Counted from the stretch's first letter, positions 1-9,314 are shown. The stretch: DNA of 64,000 nucleotides from Streptomyces sp. NBC_01314 (GCF_041435215.1 NZ_CP108394.1:8370001-8434000), one strand, 5' to 3'. The notes: generated by a model not told the origin, from the letters alone. Numbers and translations are program-made.

Positions 1-1992
1 CAGGGCCTGGAAGGCGACCGTGTTCCAGTACGTGAGGAGCGTCTTGCGGACGACCTCCTGGATGGTGCCGTGGCCCACGCGGCGGGCCGCCCAGGGGGAG
101 CCGCCGGCCGCCATGAACCAGCGGACGGCGTCGGCGCCGTGCTGGTCCATCAGCGGGATCGGCTGCAGGATGTTGCCCAGGTGCTTGGACATCTTGCGGC
201 CGTCCTCGGCGAGGATGTGGCCGAGGCACACGACGTTCTCGTAGGAGGACTTGTCGAAGACCAGGGTGCCGACGGCCATCAGCGTGTAGAACCAGCCGCG
301 GGTCTGGTCGATGGCCTCGCTGATGAACTGGGCCGGGTAGCGGGACTCGAAGAGTTCCTTGTTCTTGTACGGGTAGCCCCACTGTGCGAACGGCATCGAA
401 CCCGAGTCGTACCAGGCGTCGATGACCTCCGGGACGCGCGTGGCGGTGCCGCCGCAGCCGTCCTGGGGGCAGGTGAAGGTGACCGCGTCGATGAACGGGC
501 GGTGCGGGTCCAGCTGCGACTGGTCGGTGCCGGACAGCTGCGTCAGCTCCTCGCGTGAGCCCACACAGGTGAGGTGGTTCTCCTCGCAGCGCCAGATCGG
601 CAGCGGGGTGCCCCAGTAACGGCTGCGGGAGAGCGCCCAGTCGATGTTGTTGTTCAGCCAGTCGCCGAAGCGGCCGTGCTTGACCGAGTCCGGGAACCAG
701 TTGGTCTTCTCGTTCTCCTGGAGGAGACGGTCCTTGACGGCGGTGGTGCGGATGTACCAGGACGGCTGCGCGTAGTAGAGGAGCGCGGTGTGGCAGCGCC
801 AGCAGTGCGGGTAGCTGTGCTCGTACGGGATGTGCCTGAAGAGCAGGCCGCGCTGCTGGAGGTCCTCGGTGAGCTGTTCGTCCGCCTTCTTGAAGAAGAC
901 ACCGCCGACGAGGGGAACGTCCTCCTCGAAAGTGCCGTCCGGGCGCACGGGGTTGACCACGGGCAGGCCGTACGAGCGGCAGACCTTGAGGTCGTCCTCA
1001 CCGAAGGCGGGGGACTGGTGGACCAGACCCGTACCGTCCTCGGTCGTCACGTATTCCGCGTTCACCACGAAATGGGCGGGCTCGGGGAACTCTACGAGCT
1101 CGAACGGACGTTGATAGGTCCAGCGCTCCATTTCGGCGCCGGTGAAGGTCTGGCCGGTGGTCTCCCAGCCCTCGCCGAGCGCCTTGGCGACGAGCGGCTC
1201 GGCGACGACGAGCTTCTCCGTGCCGTCCGTGGCGACCACGTAGGTGACCTCGGGGTGGGCGGCGACCGCGGTGTTGGACACCAGCGTCCACGGCGTGGTC
1301 GTCCACACCAGGAGCGCGGCCTCACCGGCGAGCGGACCGGAGGTGAGCGGGAAACGGACATACACCGAGGGGTCGACGACCGTCTCGTAGCCCTGCGCCA
1401 GCTCGTGGTCCGACAGGCCGGTGCCGCAGCGGGGGCACCAGGGGGCGACGCGGTGGTCCTGGACCAGCAGACCCTTGTTGAAGATCTCCTTGAGCGACCA
1501 CCAGACGGACTCGACGTACTCGGGGTCCATGGTCCGGTAGGCGTCGTCGAGGTCGACCCAGTAGCCCATGCGGGTCGTCAGCTCGGTGAAGGCGTCGGTG
1601 TGCCGGGTCACGGAGTCGCGGCACCTGGCGTTGAACTCGGCGATGCCGTACGCCTCGATGTCCTTCTTGCCGTTGAAGCCGAGCTCCTTCTCGACCGCCA
1701 GCTCCACGGGGAGGCCGTGGCAGTCCCAGCCGGCCTTGCGGGCCACGTGGTAGCCGCGCATCGTGCGGAAGCGGGGGAAGACGTCCTTGAAGACGCGCGC
1801 CTCGATGTGGTGGGCGCCCGGCATGCCGTTGGCGGTGGGTGGGCCCTCGTAGAACACCCACTCGGGGCGGCCCTCGGACTGCTCCAGGCTCTTGGAGAAG
1901 ATCTTCTGCTCGCGCCAGAAGTCGAGCACCGCGTGCTCGAGCGCGGGCAGATCGACCTGGGCGGGCACCTGGCGGTACGTCGGCTCTGTCAT
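1..1992 (-). CDS. ileS: Isoleucyl-tRNA synthetase, C-terminus cut by window edge
   Basis: Charges tRNA-Ile with isoleucine in the cytoplasm. The first 664 codons are present; the frame is open to the left edge, and such enzymes usually have about 1,040 residues, so the anticodon-binding end is missing. The class I site is visible: the first signature reads GAHH near residues 59-62, where HxGH is usual, and KMSKH lies near residue 600. The editing region lies between them. The ATG at 1992 follows a GGAGGA site on the minus strand. The GxHH form of the first signature is the one reported for mupirocin-hyper-resistant IleRS2 enzymes. A T-box leader precedes the gene. Identity is certain. Confidence 0.97.
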   Translation of the reverse strand, partial: MTEPTYRQVPAQVDLPALEHAVLDFWREQKIFSKSLEQSEGRPEWVFYEGPPTANGMPGAHHIEARVFKDVFPRFRTMRGYHVARKAGWDCHGLPVELAVEKELGFNGKKDIEAYGIAEFNARCRDSVTRHTDAFTELTTRMGYWVDLDDAYRTMDPEYVESVWWSLKEIFNKGLLVQDHRVAPWCPRCGTGLSDHELAQGYETVVDPSVYVRFPLTSGPLAGEAALLVWTTTPWTLVSNTAVAAHPEVTYVVATDGTEKLVVAEPLVAKALGEGWETTGQTFTGAEMERWTYQRPFELVEFPEPAHFVVNAEYVTTEDGTGLVHQSPAFGEDDLKVCRSYGLPVVNPVRPDGTFEEDVPLVGGVFFKKADEQLTEDLQQRGLLFRHIPYEHSYPHCWRCHTALLYYAQPSWYIRTTAVKDRLLQENEKTNWFPDSVKHGRFGDWLNNNIDWALSRSRYWGTPLPIWRCEENHLTCVGSREELTQLSGTDQSQLDPHRPFIDAVTFTCPQDGCGGTATRVPEVIDAWYDSGSMPFAQWGYPYKNKELFESRYPAQFISEAIDQTRGWFYTLMAVGTLVFDKSSYENVVCLGHILAEDGRKMSKHLGNILQPIPLMDQHGADAVRWFMAAGGSPWAARRVGHGTIQEVVRKTLLTYWNTVAFQAL

Positions 1993-1995
1993 GAG

Positions 1996-2180
1996 CGGGC
2001 TTCCTCCAACGGACTTGCTGCCTTCCGTCGGAGGGACGAGAGCTTCGATCCTTCGTACGCCGTGTGCGGCGCGCTCCCGCGGTACCACCCTCCTTGGCTC
2101 CCCTGTGCGCTGTACGCGCCGGTGAGCCCCCTCATTGGGGTCGCGATACCGGGTCTACTCGCCGTGCCTCGCGGGCAGCG
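1996..2180 (-). promoter_or_regulatory. T-box riboswitch (translational type) of ileS
   Basis: The minus strand carries the T-box core AGGGTGGTACCGCG at 2091-2078, with the UGGU bulge expected to pair with the ACCA end of tRNA-Ile. A candidate AUC isoleucine specifier is at 2147-2145. Just upstream of the start codon, ten bases at 2033-2024 can pair with ten at 2013-2004, burying the GGAG of the ribosome-binding site in a hairpin. This fits the actinobacterial class in which uncharged tRNA frees the ribosome-binding site. Outer boundaries are approximate. Confidence 0.88.
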
Positions 2181-2630
2181 GCTTTCTTCCGGCGGCTCCG
2201 GGGTGATCTTCACATCGCGCTCGCCCCCGGGCTTCCACTGTCCCCGGGTCGCTCTGGGCTGCGTACGACGCTACTCGTCCCCATCCACGCTTCTCGCTCC
2301 GCCCAGTGTACGGGGCCGCACGGACAGCGGCCGACCGGTTTTCCGGGGCCGGGGGAGGGCTGCGGTGGGGGCATTCGGGCGGTATGTCGGCCGGGGGTGC
2401 GGTGACCTGCGGCATGACCCGAATGGAGCGGGCCGGGCGTCCGGATCCTGGGACGTCCGGCGGGGCGGAATACCCGGCGGGGAGCTGGGCACAACGCTTG
2501 CAGGCTCGCTGCGCGACGGTCGCGGGGCGGTGGGAATGGGTGGTCTGCCCCGTTGCCGAGGGGCTCCGGTCGATTTATCGTCCCAGCACGATTCGCGTGC
2601 AAGATCACAATATGTGAAGGGGCCGCGGCC
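2181..2630. other. Intergenic region between divergent ileS and ddbA
   Basis: No convincing gene is seen. The region must hold the promoters of both divergent genes, but I could not assign -35 and -10 boxes with confidence. Reading frames that cross it on either strand are antisense to neighbours and lack ribosome-binding sites. Confidence 0.5.
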
Positions 2631-3497
2631 ATGGTGGCGAAGAAGACCGCCGAACAGCAGTCGGCGTCCGGCAGACCCACGGTGGCCTCGGGCGGCGCAA
2701 GCGAGGGTGAGAAGGCCGTGGCGGTGAAGGCGGCCGGCACGAAGAGGGTGGCGAGGAAGGCGGTGGCCAAGAAGGCCGGGACCGAGAAGGCGGTCGTCAG
2801 GAAGACGGCCGTGAAGAAGACCGCGACCAGGAGGGCGACGACGGCCGGGGAGGTCGCGACGGCCGAGCAGGTGGTGGCGGAGCAGGCCGCCACCGGGAAG
2901 AGCGCGGTCGGGAAGAGCACGGCGAAGAGCGCGGCCAAGGGTCCCTCTGCGAAGAAGAGCATGGTCAAGAAGGCGGGCGCGGCCGAGGCCGCCGAGACGA
3001 CGGGAGCCACGACGGTGGTTGCGAAGAACACTCCTGGTACGGCTACGGCGGCGAAGAGGAAGCCCTCCGCCGTCCCGAAGGCACGGCCCGCCGCGGTGGA
3101 GCCCGGCGAGCTCGCGGTACGCCCCGGTGAGGACCCCTGGAGCCCGGACGAGGTCGTCGAGGCCCGGACCGAGCTGCAGTCCGAGGCCGCGCGGCTGCGG
3201 GCCGAGCTGGAGGCCTCCGAGCGGTCGCTCACGGGCCTGATGCGGGACTCGGGGGACGGCGCGGGCGACGACCAGGCCGATACCGGCGCGAAGAACATCA
3301 CGCGCGAGCACGAGCTGTCGCTCGCCCACAACGCGCGCGAGATGCTCGACCAGACCGAGCGCGCCCTGGACCGGCTCGCCTCGGGCACGTACGGGCTCTG
3401 TGAGAACTGTGGCAATCCGATCGGAAAGGCACGGATGCAGGCCTTCCCTCGCGCCACGCTCTGCGTGGAGTGCAAGCAGAGGCAGGAACGCCGCTAG
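2631..3497 (+). CDS. ddbA: Histone H1-like / DksA-TraR zinc-finger protein (DdbA-like)
   Basis: A 288-residue two-part protein. Roughly residues 1-165 are Lys/Ala/Val-rich with repeated AKKA-type motifs, resembling a histone H1 tail that would bind DNA. After a Glu/Arg-rich helix comes a DksA/TraR-type end with a four-Cys finger (CENC near the start, CVEC near the end). The same architecture is known for DdbA of S. coelicolor (SCO2075), a nucleoid-associated protein with a DksA-like domain. The ATG at 2631 has a GAAGG ribosome-binding site; an upstream in-frame ATG at 2553 lacks a good one. It lies between ileS and lspA. Confidence 0.88.
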   Translation: MVAKKTAEQQSASGRPTVASGGASEGEKAVAVKAAGTKRVARKAVAKKAGTEKAVVRKTAVKKTATRRATTAGEVATAEQVVAEQAATGKSAVGKSTAKSAAKGPSAKKSMVKKAGAAEAAETTGATTVVAKNTPGTATAAKRKPSAVPKARPAAVEPGELAVRPGEDPWSPDEVVEARTELQSEAARLRAELEASERSLTGLMRDSGDGAGDDQADTGAKNITREHELSLAHNAREMLDQTERALDRLASGTYGLCENCGNPIGKARMQAFPRATLCVECKQRQERR

Positions 3498-3578
3498 TGA
3501 TCGCCGCCTGAGCCCCTGGTCCGTGAGGGTCGTGTCGTACCTTTGTCCTCAGTCAGGAACCTAGGTTGAGGGACTCAC

Positions 3579-4190
3579 GTGGCAGAGGCGGAGCGCATCA
3601 TCGGTACGCCGGACATTCCAGAGGCGGCGGGCGCCGACCCGGAGCAGTCCGACGGCGACAACGGTGCCGCGGAGGAGCAGGCGGACGCCGCCGCGCGTCC
3701 GCGCGGCAAGAGGCGTGTCGCCGTGCTGTTCGGGGTCGCCGCGCTGGCGTACGCGCTCGACCTGGTCAGCAAGATGATCGTGGTCGCCAAGCTGGAGCAC
3801 CACGAGCCGATCGAGATCATCGGGGACTGGCTGAAGTTCGAGGCGATCCGCAACGCGGGCGCGGCCTTCGGCTTCGGCGAGGCCTTCACGATCATCTTCA
3901 CGGTGATCGCGGCGATCGTGATCGTGGTGATCGCCAGGCTCGCCCGCAAGCTCCACAGCCTGCCCTGGGCGATCGCGCTCGGCCTGCTGCTCGGCGGTGC
4001 GCTGGGCAACCTCACCGACCGGATCTTCCGTTCGCCGGGCGTCTTCGAGGGCGCGGTCGTCGACTTCATCGCGCCCAAGGGCTTCGCGGTGTTCAACCTC
4101 GCGGATTCGGCCATCGTGTGCGGCGGCGTGCTCATCGTGCTGCTGTCGTTCCGGGGGCTCGACCCGGACGGGACCGTCCACAAGGACTGA
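3579..4190 (+). CDS. lspA: Lipoprotein signal peptidase (signal peptidase II)
   Basis: Membrane aspartyl protease that removes signal peptides from prolipoproteins after Lgt has lipidated them. The 203-residue protein has an Ala/Glu/Asp-rich cytoplasmic N-terminus of about 45 residues, then four hydrophobic segments. Both catalytic Asp motifs are present: NLTDRIFR and FNLADSAI. The GTG at 3579 follows a TTGAGGG element. The pseudouridine synthase gene starts about 75 bp downstream, the usual lspA-rluD pairing. lgt, the preceding enzyme of the pathway, is at the other end of the window (46624). Confidence 0.96.
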   Translation: MAEAERIIGTPDIPEAAGADPEQSDGDNGAAEEQADAAARPRGKRRVAVLFGVAALAYALDLVSKMIVVAKLEHHEPIEIIGDWLKFEAIRNAGAAFGFGEAFTIIFTVIAAIVIVVIARLARKLHSLPWAIALGLLLGGALGNLTDRIFRSPGVFEGAVVDFIAPKGFAVFNLADSAIVCGGVLIVLLSFRGLDPDGTVHKD

Positions 4191-4266
4191 GAGCGGGAGG
4201 GCCGCGTCGGGGGAGTTGTCCACAGGCACGGTCGGGCGGCACTCACCCGTCCGGCATACTCGACGG

Positions 4267-5211
4267 GTGAGCACGATTCCCGAGATCCGTACCCTGCCCG
4301 TGCCCGACGGCCTGGAGGGCGAGCGTGTCGACGCCGCCATCTCCCGCATGTTCGGCTTCTCCCGTACCAAGGCGGCCGACCTCGCCGCCTCGGGGAAGGT
4401 CACGGTCGACGGGTCGGTGGTCGGCAAGTCGGAGCGCGTGCACGGCGGGGCCTGGCTGGAGGTCGAGATGCCGCAGGCGCCCGCGCCGGTGCAGATCGTC
4501 GCCGAGCCGGTCGAGGGCATGGAGATCGTGCACGACGACGACGACGTGCTCGTGATCGTCAAGCCGGTCGGCGTGGCCGCGCACCCCAGCCCCGGCTGGT
4601 CCGGACCGACCGTCATCGGAGGGCTCGCCGCCGCCGGGTACCGGATCTCGACGTCCGGCGCCGCCGAGCGCCAGGGCATCGTGCACCGGCTCGACGTGGG
4701 CACCTCGGGCCTCATGACGGTCGCCAAGTCGGAGCGGGCGTACACGTCGCTGAAGCGCCAGTTCAAGGAGCGGACGGTCGACAAGCGGTACCACGCGCTG
4801 GTCCAGGGCCACCCCGACCCCACGAGCGGCACCATCGACGCACCCATCGGACGGCACCCCCACCACGACTACAAGTGGGCCGTCACCGCCGAGGGCAAGC
4901 CGTCGGTCACGCACTACGACCTGGTCGAGGCGTTCCGGGCCGCCTCGCTGCTCGACATCAAGCTGGAGACCGGGCGCACCCACCAGATCCGCGTCCACAT
5001 GGCCGCCCACCGCCACCCGTGCGTCGGCGACCTGACGTACGGCGCCGACCCGACGCTCTCCAAGCGGCTCGGCATCACCCGCCAGTGGCTGCACGCCGTA
5101 CGGCTCGGCTTCGAGCACCCCGGGGACGGGAGCTGGGTCGAGTTCGAGAGCGACTACCCCGCGGATCTGCAGCAGGCCCTCGACAAGGTGCGGGAGGAGA
5201 CCTACGCGTGA
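4267..5211 (+). CDS. RluA/RluD-family pseudouridine synthase
   Basis: Converts specific uridines of rRNA to pseudouridine. The 314-residue protein has an N-terminal S4 RNA-binding domain (about residues 15-75) and the catalytic domain with the HRLD motif at residues 140-143, where Asp143 is the nucleophile. Its neighbourhood beside lspA and its domain order fit RluD, which acts on 23S rRNA, but the target cannot be fixed from sequence. The GTG at 4267 was chosen because it gives the family N-terminus; it lacks a strong ribosome-binding site. The stop overlaps the next gene's GTG by four bases. Confidence 0.93.
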   Translation: MSTIPEIRTLPVPDGLEGERVDAAISRMFGFSRTKAADLAASGKVTVDGSVVGKSERVHGGAWLEVEMPQAPAPVQIVAEPVEGMEIVHDDDDVLVIVKPVGVAAHPSPGWSGPTVIGGLAAAGYRISTSGAAERQGIVHRLDVGTSGLMTVAKSERAYTSLKRQFKERTVDKRYHALVQGHPDPTSGTIDAPIGRHPHHDYKWAVTAEGKPSVTHYDLVEAFRAASLLDIKLETGRTHQIRVHMAAHRHPCVGDLTYGADPTLSKRLGITRQWLHAVRLGFEHPGDGSWVEFESDYPADLQQALDKVREETYA

Positions 5212-5684
5212 GTCCCGTGCCGGTGTCCTACGTGGTGCGCGTCGCCGACGATCCCGGCGACCGCGAGGCGTGCTTCGCGGTGCGCAAGGAGGTCTTCGTC
5301 GCCGAGCAGGGGGTGCCGGAGGACCTGGAGTACGACGCGTACGACGCCGGGGCCGTGCACGTGCTCGCCGTACGGGACGACGGGGTGCCGCTCGGGGCGG
5401 GGCGGCTGCTGCACGGGGAGGCCGCCGCCGGGAAGACCGGTGGGGCTGCCGGTGTGGGGTCCCTGGGGCGGCTCGCGGTGGTGGGGGAGGCCCGGGGGCT
5501 GGGCGTCGGGGTCGCGCTGGTGCGGGCCGTCGAGGAGGCGGCGCGGGAGCGTGGGCTGACCGCGGTGGATCTGGGGGCGCAGACGCACGCGCTGGGGTTC
5601 TACGAGCGGCTGGGGTACGTGGCGTACGGGGCGGAGTTCCTGGACGCGGGGATACCCCATCGGGCGATGCGGCGGACGCTTTAG
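5208..5684 (+). CDS. GNAT-family N-acetyltransferase
   Basis: A 158-residue acetyl-CoA-dependent acetyltransferase, probably cytoplasmic. It has the ElaA/GNAT-like opening [15 protein letters not shown], a central strand-loop region GSLGRLAV followed by a Gly/Arg-rich acetyl-CoA loop, and the closing motif [10 protein letters not shown] found in many GNAT enzymes. Its GTG overlaps the stop of the pseudouridine synthase gene (GTGA), so the two are probably co-translated. The substrate is unknown. The second half is unusually rich in GGG-type codons. Confidence 0.88.
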   Translation: MSPVPVSYVVRVADDPGDREACFAVRKEVFVAEQGVPEDLEYDAYDAGAVHVLAVRDDGVPLGAGRLLHGEAAAGKTGGAAGVGSLGRLAVVGEARGLGVGVALVRAVEEAARERGLTAVDLGAQTHALGFYERLGYVAYGAEFLDAGIPHRAMRRTL

Positions 5685-5780
5685 CATGCGCGGGCGCGGG
5701 TGGGGCACCCTGGGCATCTGGCCGGTCTTGATCGTCTAGCACCAGCGGAGCGCCCCCATGGATCAGTTGGCCCTGTTTTC

Positions 5781-7238
5781 GTGTTGCTGGTCGGGGCCGT
5801 GGTCAGTGTGCCGGTGGGGGAGCGGCTGAAGCTGCCGGCGCCGGTACTGATGACGTTGCTCGGCATCGCGCTCGCCGTGCCCGGCTTCGTGCCCAACGTG
5901 GAGATCCCGCCGGAACTCATCCTGCCGCTGCTGTTGCCGCCGCTGCTGTACGCGGCGGTGCGACGCACGTCCTGGCGGCAGTTCACGGCGAATCTGCGGC
6001 CGATCTTCCTGCTGGCCGTGGCCCTGGTGTTCGTGACCACCGCCGCGGTGGCAGCCGTGGCGAACGCGATCGTGCCCGGACTCCCGGTCGCGGCGGCCGT
6101 GGCGCTCGGCGCCCTCGTCGCGCCGCCCGACCCGGTGGCGGCGACGGCCGTGGCGGGACAGCTCGGGCTGCCGCGCCGGCTGGTGTCGATCCTGGAGGGC
6201 GAGGGCCTCTTCAACGACGTCACGGCCATCGTGCTCTACCACGTGGCCATCGCGGCCGCCGTCAGCGGAACCTTCTCGTGGCCCCGCGCCGCGCTCCAGC
6301 TCGTGCTGTCGGCGGTCGTCGCCGTCGCCGTGGGGGTCGCGCTCGGCTGGGCCGCCAACAAGCTGATGGACTTCCTGGAGGACGCGACCCTGCAGATCGG
6401 GCTGACCCTGCTCGTGCCCTACGCGTCGTACGTGATGGCCGAGGAACTGCACGGGTCCGGGGTCCTCGCGGTGCTCACGACCGCGTTGTTCCTCGCGGAG
6501 TACGCGCTCGGGGCGGACGACGTGCTGACGCGGCTCGCCGGGCACACCGTCTGGGACGTAGTGGACACACTGGTCACCGGCGTCGCCTTCGGGCTGATCG
6601 GGCTGGAGCTGCACAACGCGATCCGTACGGCGTCCGGGCGGTGGGGCGAGATGCTCGGCTGGGCGGCGGCCGTCGTGGTCGTCGTGGTGCTCGTACGGCT
6701 GCTGTGGTTGCTGCCGGCCGCGTGGCTCGCTCGGCGGTGGCACGCGAAGCGGGACTACGACGAGGAGATCCCGACGTCATGGCGGGAGACCGTGGTGATG
6801 TGGTGGTCGGGTATGCGGGGGGTGGCGTCCGTGGCGCTGGCGCTCGCGATTCCGTTGGAGACGGAGAGCGGGGCGCCGTTTCCGGACCGGGACGAGATCG
6901 TGTTCATCGCGTTCGGGGTGATCATGGCGACGCTCGTGCTTCAGGGGCTCACCCTGCCGTGGCTGGTGCGGCGGTTGGGGGTGCGGGCCGACGAGGGGGC
7001 CGAGAAGGAGTTCGAGAAGGTGTTGGCCGTGCGGGCGGCCAAGGCGGCGAAGCGGCGGCTGAAGGAGATCGAGGAGGCGGAGGAACTGCCGGAGGAGATG
7101 TCCGAGCGGTTGTTGCGGCGGGCCTTCGAGATCGGGGTGCGGATCAGTCCGGAGGTGGGGGAGGACGAGCGGCGGGAGGGGCACGAGCAGCGGGTGCGGC
7201 GGCTTCGGAGGATGCGGCGGATCCAGGGGAGATGTTGA
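5781..7238 (+). CDS. Na+/H+ antiporter (CPA1/NhaP family), frame broken at both ends
   Basis: Secondary transporter exchanging Na+ for H+ across the membrane. The main frame gives about 485 residues with some eleven to twelve hydrophobic helices, including GALVAPPDPVAATAV and EGEGLFNDVTAIV, the family's ion-binding motifs, and a charged cytoplasmic tail. The natural start seems to be ATG 5758 behind GCGGAG, which encodes MDQLAL one frame away; one missing base near 5774 would explain it. The main frame also stops early at 7238, while a second missing G near 7229 would restore a family-like tail (EMLSAARHEVL) to a stop at 7342. So either the assembly has two base losses or the gene is decaying. 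Confidence 0.85.
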   Translation: MLLVGAVVSVPVGERLKLPAPVLMTLLGIALAVPGFVPNVEIPPELILPLLLPPLLYAAVRRTSWRQFTANLRPIFLLAVALVFVTTAAVAAVANAIVPGLPVAAAVALGALVAPPDPVAATAVAGQLGLPRRLVSILEGEGLFNDVTAIVLYHVAIAAAVSGTFSWPRAALQLVLSAVVAVAVGVALGWAANKLMDFLEDATLQIGLTLLVPYASYVMAEELHGSGVLAVLTTALFLAEYALGADDVLTRLAGHTVWDVVDTLVTGVAFGLIGLELHNAIRTASGRWGEMLGWAAAVVVVVVLVRLLWLLPAAWLARRWHAKRDYDEEIPTSWRETVVMWWSGMRGVASVALALAIPLETESGAPFPDRDEIVFIAFGVIMATLVLQGLTLPWLVRRLGVRADEGAEKEFEKVLAVRAAKAAKRRLKEIEEAEELPEEMSERLLRRAFEIGVRISPEVGEDERREGHEQRVRRLRRMRRIQGRC

Positions 7239-7401
7239 GTGCGGCTCGGCATGAGGTGTTGGCCGCGCGCAGTGAGCCGGGGGCCAATCCCGAGGTGGTG
7301 GATCGGGTGTTGCGGCATCTGGACGTACGCAGCCTTCGCTGAACCGGCCGTCGCCCGCCCACCCGCGCCCCGCCGGGCACTTCCCGGTGGAGAGGCGGGG
7401 C

Positions 7402-7437
7402 GCCGGGCGCGGGTTCGTGCCCGGGACCGCGCCCGGC
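7402..7437. terminator. Hairpin between convergent antiporter and mscS genes
   Basis: An 11-bp perfect GC stem (7402-7412 with 7427-7437) around a 14-base loop, with no T-run. It sits between two convergent genes, so it could end transcription in both directions. Confidence 0.6.
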
Positions 7438-7449
7438 TGCCTGCCGGGT

Positions 7450-8574
7450 TCATCCCCTGCCCGTCGACCTCGGCGGCTCGTGGACGCGGCCTCGCGTGAG
7501 GCGGGGGGACAGGGCGTCCGTGTGGCCGTTGGGGTGGTTCGGGGGGAGGAGCGCGTCGGCGGTGTTGACGCGGGGGAGGGCGTACGGGTGGCTCTCGGTG
7601 AGCCAGTGGATGAGCTGTTCGCGGACGGTGACGCGGACGGTCCACAGGTCGTCCGGGTCCTTGGCGGTGACGAGAGCGCGGATTTCCATGGTGGAGGGGG
7701 TCGCGTCGGTGACGGTCAGGTCGTAGTGGCGGCCGTCCCAGGCGGGGCAGGAACGGAGGATGTCGCGGAGCCGTTCGCGCATCGCGGGCAGCGGCGCGGC
7801 GTGGTCGACATGGAGGAACACCGTGCCGGTCATCTGGGAGCCGCCGCGGGACCAGTTCTCGAAGGGCTTCGAGGTGAAGTACGACACCGGCATCGTGATG
7901 CGGCGCTCGTCCCAGGTGCGGACCGTCAAGAAGGTGAGGGTGATCTCGTCGACCGTGCCCCACTCGCCTTCCACCACGACCACGTCACCGAGGCGGACCA
8001 TGTCGCCGAAGGCGATCTGCAGCCCGGCGAAGATGTTGCTCAGTGTGGACTGCGCGGCGATACCGGCGACGATGCCCAGGACCCCGGCCGAGGCCAGCAG
8101 TGAGGCACCGGCCGCGCGCATCGCCGGGAAGGTCAGCAGCATCGAGGCCACGGCCACCACCCCGACGATCGCCGCGACCACCCGCATGATCAGCGTCACC
8201 TGGGTGCGCACCCGGCGCACCCGGGCCGGATCGCGGTGGGCGCGGGCGTAACGGCTGTATGTCGTCTCCACTATCGCCGCCGCGATCCGGATCACCAGCC
8301 AGGCCGTCGCACCGATCAGCACCAGCGTCAGGGCGCGGCCGATGGCGGTCCGGTGCTGTTCCAGCAACTGCGCCTCGTCGTACGACGCTCTGAGGAAGGC
8401 CGCGCACAGGACCAGTTGGTAGGGGATGCGACCGCGGCGCAGCAGGCCCCACAGAGGTGTCTCGTGGTGCCGCTGGTCCGCCTTGCGCAGCAGCAGGTCG
8501 GTCGTCCAGCCGATGAGCAGCGTGAGGACGACCGAGCCGCCGATGACGATCAATGGGCGGAGTAGATTCTCCAT
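7450..8574 (-). CDS. Small-conductance mechanosensitive channel (MscS family)
   Basis: Membrane channel thought to relieve turgor on osmotic downshock. The 374-residue protein has several N-terminal hydrophobic helices, then the pore-lining helix with an Ala/Gly-rich stretch (GVLGIVAGIAAQSTLSN), followed by the MscS beta domain (FGDMVRLGDVVVVEGEWG) and the alpha/beta C-terminal domain. The last 30 or so residues are polar and low-complexity. The start is the ATG at 8574. It is convergent with the antiporter gene, so two ion-balance genes lie side by side, though in opposite directions. Confidence 0.92.
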   Translation of the reverse strand: MENLLRPLIVIGGSVVLTLLIGWTTDLLLRKADQRHHETPLWGLLRRGRIPYQLVLCAAFLRASYDEAQLLEQHRTAIGRALTLVLIGATAWLVIRIAAAIVETTYSRYARAHRDPARVRRVRTQVTLIMRVVAAIVGVVAVASMLLTFPAMRAAGASLLASAGVLGIVAGIAAQSTLSNIFAGLQIAFGDMVRLGDVVVVEGEWGTVDEITLTFLTVRTWDERRITMPVSYFTSKPFENWSRGGSQMTGTVFLHVDHAAPLPAMRERLRDILRSCPAWDGRHYDLTVTDATPSTMEIRALVTAKDPDDLWTVRVTVREQLIHWLTESHPYALPRVNTADALLPPNHPNGHTDALSPRLTRGRVHEPPRSTGRG

Positions 8575-8681
8575 GCCTTCGAACGTAACCGGCCGCGCGG
8601 GGTCATGAACATGTGACTTCTGCCGCCCTCGGGGTACGGGCGCCGGGGTCCGTTGTCGGACCCGGCTGGCACCATGGCCTC

Positions 8682-9251
8682 ATGAACATCATGCTCTTCC
8701 ACTCGACCTATGGTCCGAGGCCCGCGGTGCGCGAGGCCGCGGACCGGCTGCGCGCCGCCGGACACGAGGTGTGGACCCCCGACCTCTTCGACGGACGGAC
8801 GTTCGACACGGTCGAGGACGGCATGGCCTTCAACGAGAAGCTGGGCAGAGAGGAGCTTCTCAAGCGCGCGGTCCTGGCCGCCGCGCCCTACTCGGGGCGG
8901 GGGCTCGTCTACGCCGGGTTCTCCCTGGGCGCCGCGACCGCGCAGACCCTGGCCCTGGGTGACAAGAACGCGCGCGGGCTGCTGCTTCTGCACGGCACGT
9001 CGGACATCGCCGCCACCGCGTCCGTGGACGACCTGCCCGTCCAGCTGCACGTCGCCGAGCCCGACCCCTTCGAGCCGGACGACTGGCTGAGCGCCTGGTA
9101 CCTCCAGATACGCAAGGCCGGCGCCGACGTCGAGGTCTACAGATACGCCGGTGCCGGCCACCTCTACACCGACCCCGGGCTGCCGGACTACGACGAGGAG
9201 GCCGCCGAGGCCACCTGGCGGGTGGCGCTCGGCTTCCTGGATTCGCTCTGA
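8682..9251 (+). CDS. Dienelactone hydrolase-like alpha/beta hydrolase
   Basis: A 189-residue cytoplasmic alpha/beta hydrolase of the dienelactone hydrolase type. The nucleophile elbow is GFSLGAA, with Ser where classical dienelactone hydrolases have Cys; the acid is probably in the LLHGTSD or ADPFEPDD region, and the base is the His of GAGHLYTD. The ATG at 8682 gives the family N-terminus MNIMLFHSTYG. An ATG eight bases upstream is out of frame. The Ser nucleophile argues for a general esterase, not a chloroaromatic pathway enzyme; the substrate is unknown. The next 20 bases hold three copies of a 7-bp CTCTGAG repeat. Confidence 0.85.
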   Translation: MNIMLFHSTYGPRPAVREAADRLRAAGHEVWTPDLFDGRTFDTVEDGMAFNEKLGREELLKRAVLAAAPYSGRGLVYAGFSLGAATAQTLALGDKNARGLLLLHGTSDIAATASVDDLPVQLHVAEPDPFEPDDWLSAWYLQIRKAGADVEVYRYAGAGHLYTDPGLPDYDEEAAEATWRVALGFLDSL

Positions 9252-9314
9252 GCTCTGAGCTCTGAGCTCTGCGCGCCATGTGCCGGTGAGGCCCGCGAGG
9301 GGTCGGTACGCCGG

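Noticed and set aside
574..2727. 717-residue plus-strand ORF across ileS and its leader
   Set aside because: It is antisense to ileS and runs through the T-box; GC-rich DNA gives long empty frames, and no family motif or ribosome-binding site is seen.
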